A stretch of 64,000 nt of DNA from Didymella arachidicola. Lineage: Eukaryota; Ascomycota; Dothideomycetes; Pleosporales; Didymellaceae. The translations under genes and the position numbers were made by a program. Location of the stretch: NCBI GenBank assembly GCA_016630955.3, contig CM049992.1, positions 1,302,001 to 1,366,000 of the forward strand. Direction: 5' to 3'. Positions 22,425-32,859 of the stretch are shown one piece after another (within the stretch, counting starts at the first letter, position 1; each line of letters begins with the position of its first letter). A model generated the notes under the pieces. That model ran no database searches and was not told the origin of the DNA. It was given only the letters and a program-made list of their open reading frames with translations.

Positions 22425-24311
22425 ATGTCACTAGAGGAAGCCCTTGCAGAATTACGCACAGCTGATCCTAATAAACCTATCTCGTATACAGCTTTAGCTG
22501 AAAAACATGGTGTTACAAGGTCAACTTTAACGCGCAGACACCAAGGCAAAAGCACGTCCCGTGAAGCCAAGGCCTCTACACAACAACTACTCACTCTACA
22601 TCAAGAGGCAGGCCTTGTAAGATACATAGAAGGTCTTACAGTACGTCATCTGCTACCTATAAGATCAATGATCAAGGGGTTTGCAGAGGAGATCGGCCGA
22701 ACAAGCGTCTCAGAGTCATGGGTCACCAGCTTCCTCAAGCGTTACCAAGACCAGCTTATCACTTAATGGGTTACTGCTATGGACTCTAATCGCCACAAAG
22801 CCGATTCCTGTGAGAAATATAAGGGCTACTTCAGCCTTATGGAGAAGAAGATGGCCTAGTATAGTATAGAACCTGGTCAAACATACAATATGGATGAGAA
22901 GGGCTTCGCTATTGGGACGCTCTCTAAGTCAAAACGGGTGTTTGATAGGCCTCTATATGAGCAAAAGCAGACTCAGCAAGCTATTCAAGATGGCAATCGA
23001 GAGTGGATTACCCTGCTCTCGTGTATATGTGGGGATGGGAGCGTCCTTCCACCAGGCCTCATCTATGCCGCTGAATCTCAGAACATTCAGAGTACTTGGG
23101 TAGATGAGATGGATGCCAAAACACACTCAGCCTTCGTTGCAGTCTCTCCTACTGGGTGGACGAACGACGATGTAGCACTAGGTTGGATTGAGCAGGTGTT
23201 TGATCGCTACACCAAGGAGAAGGCAGGAAGGAAGCACCGTCTACTCATTCTGGATGGCCATGGGAGTCACCTGACGACAGCTTTTATTGCCTACTGTGAT
23301 CGCAATCGAATCACGATAGCTGTGTACCCACCTTACAGTACTCATACTCTTCAACCACTTGATGTAGTATGCTTCAGTCCTCTGGCTCAAAACTACTCCC
23401 AGGTGCTCGCAGATCATCTACAAGATACCTTACGCCTCATCCCAATCAAGAAGGGTGACTTCTTCCGCCTCTTCTGGTCTGCCTGGGTGAAAACCTTCAC
23501 CAAACAGCTCATTGAGAGCGCCTTCAAGCATACTGGGTTGATACCGTTTGACCCAGAGATGGTACTCAAAAGGTTCAAGAAGAAGTATGGACCTTCACCT
23601 AAACCAGCTGTGCCTGTTCCAGTATATGCAGGCAAGGATTGGCAGGCAGTTAATGCCCATCTATCTGCTGCCGTTGGCGATAGATACTCAGAAGATGCTG
23701 TAGTAGTGAAGGATACCTTGCACCACCTCTCTATCCAAAATTAGCTTCTTGAGATGGAAAATTCGAAGCTACAACATGCTCTATATCACGAGAAGAGAGG
23801 CACTAAGAAGAAGAGGCCTCTCCCAGTCCATCGGAGGCAGTCATGGGAGGCAGAGACTGAGTGGTGGTCTCCTTCACGTGTCAATCGAGGCCAGCAGCTC
23901 CTAGACGAAGCCGATGACGTAGAGAAGGCAGAAGAGATTAGAAAAGCAGACGCAGCTGAGCTCCGTGAGTCTACTCGCTTGCTCAAGCAGAAGCTTGAGG
24001 CAGAGAAGGTGGAGAAGCGAGCAAGAGAGAAGAAGGAGCGGGATGAGAGGCATGCCAGAGAGCGAGCAGAAATCGACGCACGGAAAGAGGCACGGGCACT
24101 CAAGAAGGCACAGAATGATCAGGCAAAAGCTATACAATTATCCCAAAGAGGCAAGCGTAAGGCCTCACAAGCTGCAGCACCAAAAAAGAAGCAGAGGCGT
24201 AGTGCTGCAGGTAGTGTTCGTGAGGTGCCTGCACCAAGTCCTCGACCAGCACCTCCACTTAAGACTACCACACGAGGCCGCAACGTTAAGCTACCATACA
24301 AGTATCGTTAG
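22425..24311 (+). pseudogene. Pogo-type transposase, copy A, three in-frame stops
   Basis: 629-codon frame without frameshift. The ATG at 22425 is followed by SLEEALAELRTADP. Stops lie at 22764 (TAA), 22857 (TAG) and 23742 (TAG), each one C-to-T step from CAA or CAG. N-terminal psq/CENP-B-type helix-turn-helix (YTALAEKHGVTRSTLTRRHQ), then the catalytic core with all three Asp: YNMDEKGF, LLILDGHGSH and LQPLDVV. The last two are separated by 35 residues (DD35D). The C-terminal third is a long, highly charged helix rich in Lys, Arg and Glu (about residues 480-570), ending RGRNVKLPYKYR. No zinc knuckle. Confidence 0.9.
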
Positions 24312-24454
24312 GATCAGTGTCGCATAGGCCTATAGAACACTCTGCTAAAAAATCTAGTTAAGATAGCAATTGTGTGTAGCTCAATAGCTTCATTTTTGGA
24401 GGCTCCCATCAACATTGGCACCTACTTTGCACCCCCTAATAACTCAACACCACG

Positions 24455-26355
24455 ATGCCGTTGGAAGAAGCCCTTGCAGAGCTAGATACTTTGGGACCAG
24501 ATGATCATTTTTCGTACTAAGCTCTTGCGAGAAAACATAGTTGCTGCCGCTCAACTTTGACGCGCCGCCATCGCGGCGTATGCGCGTCGCGTGAAGACAA
24601 GGCAGAAGACTAGCTGGTTCTCCACCCGCGCGATGAGGTAGAGATTGTACAGTACTTTAAATTGCTCACAGAGAGACACCTTATGCCTACAAGGAAGCTT
24701 CTTGTAAGAATGATTACGCCTCTCTGCAGGTGGCCGCCGAGCGATCGATGGATTTTTTGCTTCCTTCATCGTTACCCCAACGAGCTCCTCACCGCCTGGT
24801 CAGCGCCTATGGAGAAGCAGCGTCACGACGCTGCTTCTTATAATTCCTTTCGCCTCTATTTCAATCTCCTGCACAGTACAATAAAACAGCATGCAATAAA
24901 GGTGGAGAATACATACAATATGGATAAGAAGGGCTTCATGATTAGAGTAATAGGAAAGAGCGTTATAATCTTTAATAAGCAGCTCTTTGGACTCTAGAGA
25001 TTCAAACTAGCATCTTATGATGGCAACAGGCAGTGGGTAACAGTGGTTGGAGCAATAGGAGTTGATGGTTTTGCGTTGCCGCCTGCAGTTATTTATCCTT
25101 TATCTTCCCTTACTGTGCAACACAGCTGATTAAAGGAACACGAAACAAAGAAAGACTGTGTACAATTTTTTACCTCACTAAATGGCTGGACGAACGATGC
25201 TCTTAGTCTTGCCTGGCTTGAACAGGTGTTTGATCGCTATACCAGAGTCAGAGCGCGAGGGAAGTACAGACTCTTGATCCTTGATGGTCACGGCAGCCAC
25301 ATTACAAAGGCTTTCATTGAGTACGCTCATGCTAACAAGATTCTGCTACTCTATTCCCTCCGCATGCTACTCACGCGCTTCAGCCGCTTGATGTGGCGTG
25401 CTATAGGTCACTGGCACATCACTACTCTGAAGAGCTCCTTTATCGCGGCCACACCACTAAGGGGTGGGCGCCTGTAGCTCAGAGCGACTTCTTCCCACTC
25501 TTCTGGGCAGCGTGGAAGAAGACCTTCACCAAAGACCTTGTTGAACAGGCCTTTGAGTGCACTGGAATCCACCCACCAGATGCCGACGTTGTGCTTAAGA
25601 AGTTCAAAAATACAACACCAATGTCATCTAGCACAACCCCAGAGCCTACTAGGCTTAAGCCTGCACCGGAACCACCTAGTTGGCGCAAGACTCAAAGGCT
25701 ACTTAAGCGTGCAAGAGAAGAGGATAAGTCTAGTGCTGATGAGGCACTTGATCAAGCACTTCACCAACTTCACTTGCAATTAGAGGTTGTTCAACACAGA
25801 GTTACAGGGCTAGAAGAGGCTCTAAGTACAAACAAGAAGAAGAGGAAGAAGCAGAAGGTACTGCCTCTACAACCTATCGACGGTAATAAGGGTGATAGTG
25901 CAGTTCTCTAGAGTCCTAGTCGCATTGAGCGCGCAAAACAAGAACTCCAGGCAAAAGAGGACCTTGAGCGCGCAGCAGAGGCAGCAAAAGCTACTAAGAA
26001 GCAGCCTGAACACCAGAGGAAGCTTCTTAAAGCAAAGGAGCAAGAAGAGAAGCGTGTAGAGCAAGAGAAGAGGAAGGTGTTGACTGCTCAGGCACAGGCT
26101 GCAAAGCGCGCTGATACCGACGCTCGCAAAGCAGCTAAAGCAGCTCAGCAGCGCGATAAAACTGTAGGAAAAAGTACTCAATTGCCTAAACAGGTAAAGA
26201 GCAAGGCCTCACAGCAATCGCGATCAAAAACAACCAAGGTTCGTGGTGGTGGTGCTGTCCGAAGTCGGCGGATGCCTCACAGGTCGCCCTCACCGCCACC
26301 ACCTACTAGGGCATCTACTGGCCGCAACACGCGTCCCCCAAGAAAACTGTGGTAG
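24455..26355 (+). pseudogene. Pogo-type transposase, copy B, five stops and a frameshift
   Basis: Diverged relative of copy A in the same orientation (MPLEEALAELDTLGPDD). Stops at 24518 (TAA), 24611, 24995 (TAG), 25127 (TGA) and 25909 (TAG), and a one-base frame change near 25350 within the segment after the second Asp. Downstream of it the frame reads FPPHATHALQPLDVACYRSL. Catalytic Asp codons remain (YNMDKKGF, LLILDGHGSH, QPLDVA). The charged tail ends GRNTRPPRKLW. More decayed than copy A and the element nested beside it, which fits the older age implied by the nesting. Confidence 0.87.
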
Positions 26356-26492
26356 CTTAAAGTTTCGCATTAGTCTATAGATTTATTCACTAAATTATTT
26401 CGTGATAGCAGCGTTGTGGTGTTGCGCAATAACTTCACTTATTTGGGGGTGCAAAAGGTGGTGGGGTGTGCATTACGCGCCGGTGTGCACTA

Positions 26493-28618
26493 CCGTGCCG
26501 GACGGCGAAGCGATCAGGACGGCGAAACGATCGCTCCGCCCCACCAAAACCACCACAAAGATAAGGCTGTAGAGCCGCACCAAATGGCTATTATAGCGAG
26601 ATCTTTTAGTAGAGTATTCTAGACGTTATATAATATATTAATGACTACTTATATTTTAATGGCAGTTTAATGTTGCGGCCGCGTCGCGATTGAATAGGTG
26701 GTGGGCCTGTAACGCAACCAAATGACTGATTACCATGACTATCACCACTAACGATTGTTTTTTTGTGTGTAGGCCTCGTACAGGTTTTGAAGTCCTTCTT
26801 CTTCTTACTCTTTTTGAAATTTTTGGAAACTTGTTGAAGTCGTTTTGCTGCTTTGCGGGCTGCTTGGCGAGCAGCTCGCTCAGCGGCTTCGATAGCCCTC
26901 TGCTTCTCCCTTAGCAGCTTCGCCTCTGCTCGCGCGCGACGCCTCGCATCAATCTCCCGCGCTTTGATCAGCTTTGAATCCTCTCGAGCTTGGATCGCCA
27001 TAGCTTTTTGTTGTTGTAATAGCTCTTGATCGCGCTTCTTCTGCTCTTGGAGGCTGCGAGCTTCTCGCACCTTCCGCGGCGACCAGAAATCAGCTCCACC
27101 ATGATAATCTTCGGATTGCTCAAGTACTCCAGGCTGTGATCGCTGCTTACGCTGTCGCTCATTAATCAGAGCTTCTCGTAGCTTCTCATTCTCTCGCTCA
27201 ACCAGCTTAGATCGGGTAGATAGCTTCATGATACTTCGATTAAGCTGCGAGATCTTCCTGCTCTCTTTGTGGTTGACAGCGCAATCAATCAGCCGCCTGA
27301 TCTTTCTCCAATCAGATGCGCTGAGGTTAGACGACTCGCTATCGCTCTCAGTAGCAGCAGTTCTGAACTTTTGGAGTATTACTTCTGGATTAAATGGCGA
27401 TATGCCTGTGACTTCAAAGGCCCGGAGGACAGTAGATTCCCTGAAAGAGGCCTCCCACGCTCTCCAGAACAGCGGGAAGAAGTGGCTTTTGGTGATAGGT
27501 AGCAGCCCTTGGCACTGATCCATGAAGCTCGATAGCTCATTGGAGTACGCAGTCGATAGAGGCTTGAACAGGGCAACGTCAAGAGGTTGCAGCGTATGGG
27601 TCCCGTGAGGCGGAAATATCGCTAGCAGGATCTTATTCCGATCGCAGTAGTCAATAAAGTCCATCGTAAGGTGAGATTGATGGCCATCCGTGAACAGTAA
27701 TCAGTAAGACGATCGAGCTTTTGCTTTGGTGGCAGGATCAAATACCTGTTTAAGCCACTGAACCCCGATATCGTTGTTCGACCAGCCAGAGGGAGATGAG
27801 ATTATCCAGGTGCGATGGATGTTTGGATTGAAGCCTTGCAACCACGAGTTCTGGATGGATCCTGATTGACCTTGGTAGATTAGGCTTGGATCAAGATGAG
27901 ATCCATCAGCGCAAATACAAGCAATCAGAGTAATCCAGTCTCGGTTGCCGTCTTAGATTAAAGATCTTCTGATTCCGGATTCTAGAGAGGCTCTAGAGAA
28001 GATCCGCTTTGATCGCGATTAGACTCCGATTATAAAGCCCTTCTCATCCATATTGTAGGTATGGCGCGGCTTGACTTTGTATTGGTCAAGTTTATCGCGC
28101 AAAAGCTTAAAGTAGAGCTTGTACTTGAGTTCTTAATCAGCTCTGTAGCGATTGCGATCTATCGTGGTAACCAGTTTTGGTTTGAGAAGGTCTAGATAGC
28201 GCTGAACAAAGCAATCAACCCAGTGGTAACCAAGCTCTTTCTGGGCAAGCTGTGAAGCAAGCCTTCGTACCATATCTCTACTTGGTGGTAGCACTTGCTT
28301 GCTAATGCGATCAATATACTCTATAAGCTCTTTTTCCTGTTGTGGGTGGAGAGCTTGCTGGTTCTGATAGCGGATAGCGCGCGAGGTGGTAAGACCTTGA
28401 TGCCGCCGCGCGAGCGTTATGCGGTTAACACCAAACCTTTTAGCGATCTGCGTGTATACAAGTTTTTCTCCAGGCTCTAAAGCTTCTATGGCTGCAAGCG
28501 CAGCATCGATAGGCTCCATTTAGGGTGATCGCGACGTGGTAAAGTTAGTGGCGGTGGTGGTGGTTGGTGGGGCGGGGCGATCGTTTCGCCGTCCTGATCG
28601 CTTCGCCGTCCGGCACGG
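26493..28618 (-). mobile_element. Pogo-type transposon nested in the right end of the composite, 2,126 bp
   Basis: Nearly perfect terminal inverted repeats of about 53 bp start CCGTGCCGGACGGCGAAG at 26493 and, inverted, end at 28618. They are flanked by TA (26491-26492 and 28619-28620). Each repeat contains GGACGGCGAAGCGATCA followed at once by GGACGGCGAAACGATCG, a 17-bp direct repeat with 15 of 17 matches. Removing the element and one TA rejoins the right terminal repeat of the composite unit, so this insertion is younger than that unit. Confidence 0.92.
26645..28519 (-). pseudogene. Pogo-type transposase, four in-frame stops
   Basis: A 625-codon frame from the ATG at 28519 to the stop at 26645, without frameshift. 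Stops fall after RYRAD (28133, TAA), after GFIIGV (TAA, about 28044), before DGNRDWITL (TAA, about 27953) and after ARSSY (TGA, about 27701). Most are one C-to-T change from CAA or CGA. Core: YNMDEKGF, FTDGHQSHL, TLQPLDVAL, so all catalytic Asp are present. Tail: coiled, strongly basic and acidic (about residues 470-580), ending RRGRNIKLPLKYK. Same subfamily as copies A and B. Confidence 0.9.
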
Positions 28619-28637
28619 TACGTGGCCGTGCACGTTA

Positions 28638-29491
28638 GCTATGCAGTGCCAAATACTTCGCAATGAAATCCAAGAACTCTGCCTTGAGGTGTTCCTTTCT
28701 CTGACTGGTATGTTGCTCCAGCCTGGTCAGCAGATCTGAGGTCGTCCGTATGTCACAGCGTTTGCTGCGAAATGCAGAGTGAGGTCTGGTCGATCGAGCT
28801 GCCTATATGCATGGGAGTTGTTACTGGTAGCTCAATGGCTGGTGCATCGTATGCGGTGGATCCTTGGTGTCGATCCTTGTCCATATTATCTCGCAATACC
28901 CAGGAAGACCGCTGAATCAGAAGGAAGAGATGTAGACAATTTCCATCCTGCCAGCATATAGAGGACCAGAACAACACCAATCTTATGTCTTTTGTGGAGC
29001 TGCAGAAGGTCCCCAAAGGCTTCTACTGGCGACCCCAAGGCGTGTCCTCAGCCCAAGACTAAGGCCTACCATCATTTCATACTCCCAAACCCTGGCCAAA
29101 GCTCTTCCACTGACATCTGGTAGAAGACCATGAACTCAAGCTTTCTGAAGCTGCCTATGGAGGTGTGGCTTAAGATCTGCAAGTGAACCCTTGTGATACC
29201 GATGGCAGTCAAGGTCATGTCGTTGTGGGCTGTTGGAATGACCGCATATCTCGGACCAGCCCATCACGTAATGAGCATCGACCGTCTTCCACACGAACTG
29301 AATTCTGTTGGCTGGAAATTGGAAAAGCCAACTGACAACCAGCGAGGTGTAATCTGAGAATCTACAACGCAATATAGAATTAAAGGAGGATCCAGAGAGG
29401 CTCGCACCGTGCTGATAGTTGGAAAATAAAGAGCAGAAGCATGTTTATTAAGCGGCAGATACATTAAAAGTCTGTCACTTGAGCGAGTTCT
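28638..29491. other. Intergenic stretch downstream of the pectin methylesterase
   Basis: 3' flank of the esterase up to the transposon unit. No gene recognised. Confidence 0.4.
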
Positions 29492-30744
29492 TTATCGCTC
29501 TGGATCTGTATCGATCCATGCTGTGTTGCCGCCCTTACTTGAGAACGGGTACTGGAAGACCTTATCAACCGTCGAGTATGGCTCGTACTGCTTCCAGTCC
29601 ATCACGATTGTGACATTACCAGCGGCTCTCCCAGTAGCGTTGAAGCCTGGTCCGTATGTCTTGTACTCTGCCATCGTGGTGTTGGCATTGACACGAGGGT
29701 CGGAAGCGCTCCATTCGATGTAGCCGCTGGGCTCAATGGAGTCGTCCAGGGAAGTGTTAGCAAAGATGGAGCGATGCAGTGCATTCCAAGGACGGCCGAG
29801 GGCGCACTTTCCAGTTATAGCGAGAGATGAGTTCGCCTTCTGCACCTTCGAGTCGTGGATGTAGACACCCTTGTGATGTCAGTAAAGTTACTGCCTCGCC
29901 AGGACTAGTACCTACGTATTTGTTGACAAAAGTCGTGTTGGTGCCTTTCCAGGCTGTGATACCACCGCCGCAGTTTCGCAGAGTTACCAGGCTGGACTGA
30001 ATCCAAGCGGTACCGAATCCGTAGAAGAAGTCGGTCTGACCAGCGATCTCGTTCTTGTAAAAATAGGCATTGCCCAGTTTGCCGATGTAGACCTGAAATT
30101 CGGGTCAGCCCGGCACTAATGACAATCGAATATCAACTCACAGTATCCTGGTACGAGTAGAAGCCGCAGAAGTAGAAGCCAGTGTTGGCGTAGCTCACTG
30201 AAACAGCTAGCGAAGGACCAGCAGAATATGGCCTGTAGTCGTTAATGAAGTTCAGATTGTATGCTCTGAAATCTGTGTTGCCGAAAGGAGTGTCCGCTGG
30301 AACAGGATTGCCTGTAGGACCACTGCCCGTGGTACTGGAGTTGAAGGTCGGTGCCACTGTGAGCGTGGAAGTGTATGCATTGTCGATGTTGGGGATGATT
30401 CCTGCGCCAGTGGCATTGCGCCAGACAATGTTGACAGTATTCTTGCTTTGATCGTTTGGATAGTTGGTCTGGCCGAACAGGTACACCGGGCCCGATCGAG
30501 TCACATTGACCTGCTCAGTGTAGTTTCCAGGCAAGACAAGAATGTGTGAAGCTGCTGTGTTGTTTGGCAAGCTCAGAATCGCGGACTGAACGGTACTGTA
30601 CTTCTGGCCTGGGCCGACAAGTATCGTGTCCTTGGGACAACCGTCCAGAGGATTTTGCGTGGGTTGTTGGCAGGCCTTGCGATTGACCGCAGATAAGGCC
30701 GAGCAAGCCTCCAGCAGGCATGCAACTGCGAAGCTCAGGCGCAT
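29492..30744 (-). CDS. Pectin methylesterase (CE8), secreted
   Basis: Removes methyl groups from plant pectin, making it available to pectinases. Exons 30744-30142, 30092-29916 and 29869-29492 (introns 49 and 46 nt) give 385 aa. Signal peptide MRLSFAVACLLEACSALS. The beta-helix carries the family motifs YQDT (198-201), GQTDFFYG with Asp222, and LGRPW with Arg286. The middle motif differs from the usual G-V-DFIFG form but keeps the Asp. Several N-glycosylation sites. It stands alone between transposons: a pogo element begins 258 bp upstream of its start, and the transposon nest ends about 0.85 kb past its stop. Confidence 0.92.
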
Positions 30745-31001
30745 CTTGGATCGATGTTCTATATAGATGGAAAGACGCAATGCTTAAGCATCTGAAAGCT
30801 GCTGGGCATGCACTGTTATATAGCGTAGTGCTCCTATGCGAAGTGGGAACCAACTTCCTAAGCGTGGCAGAACGGGGAAATTTGGACACGGATGCTCGGG
30901 TCCTGCTGTCATCGCTGTGTCGGCGCGCAGATATAACTTCCCAACAGCCTTCAAACAAGCCGCCATCAGCGGCGGGATGAACATGGTCAGTTCGTTTCCT
31001 A

Positions 31002-32857
31002 ACGTGTTTTACAAGCGAGTCGTCAATACAAGCGAGTCGTCAGCCCCACCAACTTTGATCAACCACCTTAAGTCTTTTCATCATGCCTCAACGCTATGCC
31101 CCTCAAGTACTATCAAATGAAGCTGATGTTCAGCTTGCTATTAATTCTATTGTTTCAAAGCAGATTCAGTCTGAAAGCCGCGCTGCTCTAGCCTTTAACG
31201 TCCCTCGTATGACAATGCGCGACCGACGCGCTGGGAAGCCTGCCCGACGCGATTGCCAGCCCAACTCAAAGAGGCTTACCCAGCTAGAAGAGGAGGTGAT
31301 TGTTAAATACATACTTGATCTAGATCTACGTGGATTTGCGCCTACGTACGCAGCTGTACGTGATATGGCTAATAGACTGCTGGCTGCACGCAGTGCTAGT
31401 CAGGTTGGCGTCCACTGGCCGCGCAACTTTGTTAAGCGTACAGAGAGTCTTACAACGCGTTTCAACCGAGCGTATGACAGACAGAGAGCTCTATGCGAGG
31501 ATCCTGTCCTTATCCAAGGCTGGTTTGAGCTTGTAGAGCAGACAAAGGCCAAGTACGGCATCTGCGACGAAGACGTCTACAACTTTGACGAGGCTGGCTT
31601 TATAATGGGCAAGATCACAACGCAGCTTGTTGTGACAGGATCAGAGAGGAGAGGCAGGCCAAAGACTGTTCAGCCTGGCGACCGTGAGTGGGTGACAGTA
31701 ATAGCAGCTATCAACGCTGCTGGCTGGTCAATCCCACCGTTCCTAATCTTTGCTGGCAAGTACCACCTCTCTGCCTGGTATGAGGAGACAGAGATCCCAC
31801 GCAACTGGGCAATTGCAGTTAGCGACAATGGCTAGACAAATAACGAGCTTGGGGTAGAGTGGCTGAAGCACTTTAACGCTCACACTCAGGCTTGTGTAGT
31901 AGGAGCGCGGCGCCTACTTATCCTTGACGGCCACGAAAGCCACCACTCTCTTGGATTCCAGGAGCTCTGCAAGGAGCACAACATCTACACGCTCTGTATG
32001 CCACCTCACTCCTCTCACCTACTCCAGCCCCTTGACGTTGGCTGCTTCTCGCCGTTAAAGCGCGCCTATAGTCGTGAGGTAGAGAGCCTGATGCGCAACC
32101 ACATCAACCACATCACTAAGCTTGAGTTTCTGCCTGCGTTTAAGGCAGCCTTTAATCGATCGTTCACGCCAGTCAATATCTGCTCAGCCTTCCGGGGAGC
32201 AGGTCTAATACCTTATCAGCCAGAGGCTGTCCTGTCAAAGCTAGACGTACAGCTACGTACACCTACTCCACCAGCGGCTCTCACAGAGGCTCTCTGGGAG
32301 GCTCGTACTCCAAGCAACGCCCGCGAGCTTGAGGCTCAATCAAGCCTAATTCGTGAGCGCATACGCCAGCACAAGAGCTCGTCACCAGCTTCTATAATTG
32401 AGAAGATAGACCAGCTTAAGAAAGGAGCTGAGATGATGATCCTCTCAGCTGAGCTGATGAAGGAAAGGATTGCTAGCCTTGAGAGGGCTAACAAAGCAGC
32501 GTCAAAGCGTAGGGAGCGCAAGAAGAAGCGTATACAGAAGCAAGGAGTGTTAACAAAGGGGACTGGAGAGGATATACTTGCTCAACGTGAGGCAGATCAG
32601 CAGCTTGCTCGTGAGGAGCGTCATGGAGGAGAGCGATCAGGCCTTAGCCGCCAGGCTCTGGTGCGCTGTAAGACGTGTAGGGAGACTGGGCACAACTCAC
32701 GTACATGCAAGAAAGAGGCTGTAGCTACTGCTTAATCTACTCTATTAATTTCTAGATACTTTACTATTGCGTTGTTAAGATATACGCGTTAAGAGGTGCA
32801 CAGAGTTGGTGGGGCTGACGACTCGCTTGTATTGACGACTCGCTTGTAAAACACGTT
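31002..32857 (+). mobile_element. Fot1/pogo-type DNA transposon, 1,856 bp, nearly intact
   Basis: Perfect 53-bp terminal inverted repeats at 31002-31054 and 32805-32857 start ACGTGTTTTACAAGCGAG and are flanked by TA (31000-31001 and 32858-32859). Each repeat holds TACAAGCGAGTCGTCA twice, at 31010 and 31027, a 17-bp period. The internal gene has a single nonsense codon. The identity of the ends and the near-complete frame make this the youngest-looking element in the window. Confidence 0.95.
31083..32735 (+). pseudogene. Pogo-type transposase with one nonsense codon
   Basis: 551-codon frame from the ATG at 31083, broken only by TAG at 31833, where relatives have Trp in the NGWTNNELG context. 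TGG to TAG is a C-to-T change in CpA on the other strand. All three catalytic Asp are present: YNFDEAGF, LLILDGHESH and LLQPLDVG, the last pair 35 residues apart. Helix-turn-helix DNA-binding region at about residues 10-130. The C-terminus has a CCHC zinc knuckle (CKTCRETGHNSRTC). Same subfamily as the transposase at 9825-11480. Called a pseudogene because of the stop. Confidence 0.9.
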
Positions 32858-32859
32858 AT

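Larger units (their letters stand above)
22333..28635 (+). mobile_element. Composite pogo transposon unit holding two head-to-tail copies and a nested insertion
   Basis: The left end starts GCGTGCACGGCCACGTAC at 22333 after a TA. The matching inverted right end, read inward from 28635, starts ACGTGCACGGCCACGTA and is followed by TA at 28636-28637. The right repeat is split by a third element inserted at its TA (26491/28621). Between the ends lie two diverged transposase genes in the same orientation (22425-24311 and 24455-26355). The 143 bp joining them keeps the inner part of a right end, then the inner part of a left end, with the outer parts missing. Net length without the insertion and its duplicated TA is about 4.2 kb. 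Inference: two copies fused by deletion across abutting terminal repeats. Confidence 0.8.
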
